A stretch of DNA of 64,000 nucleotides, from positions 124,001 through 188,000 of the forward strand of contig NZ_JBNGOT010000002.1 in NCBI RefSeq assembly GCF_050589705.1, read 5' to 3'. Below the pieces are notes generated by a model. It saw only the letters and a program-made list of their open reading frames with translations, was not told the origin of the DNA and made no database searches. Below, piece after piece: positions 62,874-64,000 of this stretch. This DNA comes from Sunxiuqinia rutila. GTDB lineage: Bacteria > Bacteroidota > Bacteroidia > Bacteroidales > Prolixibacteraceae. The first letter of the stretch is position 1; each line of letters begins with the position of its first letter. Both the position numbers and the translations under genes were made by a program.

Positions 62874-62881
62874 CAAATATA
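62874..62881 (-). promoter_or_regulatory. -7 element of the CoA-transferase gene
   Basis: Exact TATATTTG on the minus strand, about 41 bp upstream of the ATG at 62833. The -33 site is unclear. Confidence 0.4.
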
Positions 62882-63352
62882 AAAATTAAAACAGCAATCG
62901 TATGGCTTCAAATCTTATTTAAAAGGGGTCTAATTAATACGGCCCTCATTGTGAAGTTAATGTTAAGCGAAAAAATATTAACCTGTATTTTTATCATGTT
63001 TCTGGGGAGGATGAACTTTTTTATTATGAACCATGATTCATAATGTAATTTTAAAAGGGGACTAGTTGAGTGAGGGTGCTCATAGTCAGCTTGTAGCTTC
63101 TTGAGGCTTGTTTCGTTATGGAGTGTTTTTGCAGTGCTTTGTTTTTAGTCTTTTGGGATAGAACCTGAAAAGAAAACGCATTTTATGAATGCTAAAGGTT
63201 ATTTGGATGTCCAATTCGGATTTGACATGAGATGCATCGGTAGCCAATGGTAAGCTTTACGAGGTATCTAATATATAGATAGGCAGGTGTTTTCAAAACT
63301 GGCTTTGATTTTTATATGTTGTCTGGCAAGCTTCAAGGCATTAAAACTCAGC
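62882..63352. other. intergenic region between divergent genes
   Basis: About 470 bp, A+T-rich, with no ORF beyond a 22-codon frame and no repeat worth naming. Confidence 0.4.
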
Positions 63353-63380
63353 TTGATCAACCATTTTTATGATATATTTG
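63353..63380 (+). promoter_or_regulatory. promoter of the aldo/keto reductase gene
   Basis: Exact -7 element TATATTTG at 63373-63380, TTG at 63353-63355, spacer 17 bp. Leader of about 25 bases to the ATG at 63412. Confidence 0.55.
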
Positions 63381-63411
63381 TTGAAACTAACAACACTAAA
63401 ATCAGGAAACT

Positions 63412-64000
63412 ATGGATGCTTCCAGCTTCAATCGCCGAAAATTTGTTGCTGCTTTATCGATGGGAACAGCACATCTTTTATTCTCAAACCCTTTATTGGC
63501 TTCTGGCAAAAACAGCTTTTCAACCGATCCGTTGCAGGCGATCAGGCTGGGGCAATCTGGCTTGGAGACGAGCTTAATTGGGATTGGGACTGGAGTACAT
63601 GCCGGAGGGCGTACCGCTTTTTTGACCCGCCAGGACAAGAGCAAGAGCCTGGGCGTACTTCGGCATGCTTATGAGCGTGGAATTCGCTTCTTCGATTGTG
63701 CCGACAGCTACGGAACACATCCTTTAATGAAAGAAGCGCTGGAGGGAATGGCGCGTGAAAAAATTACACTTTGCTCAAAAATATGGGTTCGTCCAGGAGG
63801 TATTCCCGAACCTGAAAGGCCGGATGCGGATGTGGTGATTGACCGTTTCAGAAAAGAATTGAATACGGATTACCTTGACATGGTTCAGATTCATTGCATG
63901 GTGGATAGCGAGTGGACGGACACGCAAAAGCGACAGATGGATATTCTGCAAAAGCTAAAAGATAAGGGCATAGTTCGGGCTCATGGTGTTTCGGTGCATT
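63412..64000 (+). CDS. aldo/keto reductase with twin-arginine-like signal (partial)
   Basis: 196 residues visible; the gene runs off the right edge. N-terminus has FNRRKFVAALSMGTAHLLFS, a twin-arginine-like signal, so it is probably exported folded. Aldo/keto reductase core: RLGQSGLETSLIGIGTG, RFFDCADSYGTHPLMKEAL with the catalytic Asp and Tyr, LCSKIWV with the Lys, and DMVQIHCM with the His. NADPH would normally be expected, but export makes the cofactor and substrate unclear (inference). Related Tat-exported AKRs are known in Bacteroidota. Confidence 0.88.
   Translation, partial: MDASSFNRRKFVAALSMGTAHLLFSNPLLASGKNSFSTDPLQAIRLGQSGLETSLIGIGTGVHAGGRTAFLTRQDKSKSLGVLRHAYERGIRFFDCADSYGTHPLMKEALEGMAREKITLCSKIWVRPGGIPEPERPDADVVIDRFRKELNTDYLDMVQIHCMVDSEWTDTQKRQMDILQKLKDKGIVRAHGVSVH

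Noticed and set aside
1..64000. Mobile elements, prophage, CRISPR arrays, tRNA and rRNA genes
   Set aside because: I searched by eye for transposase or integrase motifs, direct repeats with spacing, and TPsiC arms, and found none.

Overview
The window looks like a chromosomal segment of a Bacteroidota bacterium, probably from the Marinilabiliales/Prolixibacteraceae neighbourhood (order-level placement is inference). Evidence: several promoters of the Bacteroidota type (-7 element TAnnTTTG or TAnnTTCG), a glycoside hydrolase ending in a type IX secretion sorting domain, many lipoproteins, fused E1 alpha/beta keto-acid dehydrogenase, a pyrG-yidC pair, DUF349 and DUF4301 proteins, and a eukaryote-like NADP isocitrate dehydrogenase next to a mitochondrial-type aconitase. 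Gene density is high, base composition looks even, and I see no IS element, prophage, CRISPR array, tRNA or rRNA. This is mainly housekeeping and central-metabolism DNA rather than an accessory island.

Layout. 1-3132: acn-icd TCA pair (minus; icd runs off the left edge). 3472-7235: minus-strand cluster of a DUF4301 protein, a TPR protein and a ComA-type phosphosulfolactate synthase. 7473-11249: two radical-SAM proteins (YhcC and YgiQ types) flanking a DUF4197 lipoprotein. 11415-13205: fused PlsC/GNAT acyltransferase of the OlsF type (amino-acid lipid synthesis). 13396-19147: lipoprotein, MATE pump with a structured leader, beta-barrel protein, a catalytically dead beta-lactamase-fold lipoprotein and a C1 peptidase. 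19366-24247: heme operon hemN-hemG(HemY type)-hemF-hemH, opened by a possible 31-codon leader ORF overlapping hemN by ATGA. 24562-30840: fused branched-chain/keto-acid dehydrogenase E1, then an ATP-dependent acyl-CoA (propionyl-CoA type) carboxylase operon. 31574-40036: second MATE pump, GT39 and GT2 glycosyltransferases, and a 1415-residue AsmA-like protein. 40541-44963: sorbosone-dehydrogenase-like lipoprotein with its cytochrome c, a secreted GH5 enzyme and a SIMPL protein. 45072-55781: AddB-like nuclease, trmD, hsp20, DUF349 protein, pyrG, yidC and a thermonuclease-fold protein. 55910-62833: ThuA protein, complete Na+-pumping methylmalonyl-CoA decarboxylase operon with epimerase, and an acetate/4-hydroxybutyrate-type CoA-transferase. 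63412-64000: start of an aldo/keto reductase.

How it fits together. Two separate biotin-dependent C3/C4 systems (27258-30840, ATP-driven; 56764-61242, sodium-pumping), together with the epimerase and CoA-transferase, suggest succinate/propionate interconversion in both directions. Having both O2-independent (HemN) and O2-dependent (HemF, HemY-type) heme steps fits a facultative anaerobe. No single cluster reads as a clearly new system. The best leads are the dead beta-lactamase-fold lipoprotein, the lipocalin-like extension on the MmdB subunit, the ferrochelatase cysteine insert, the MATE leader RNA, the hemN leader ORF and the ComA homologue.
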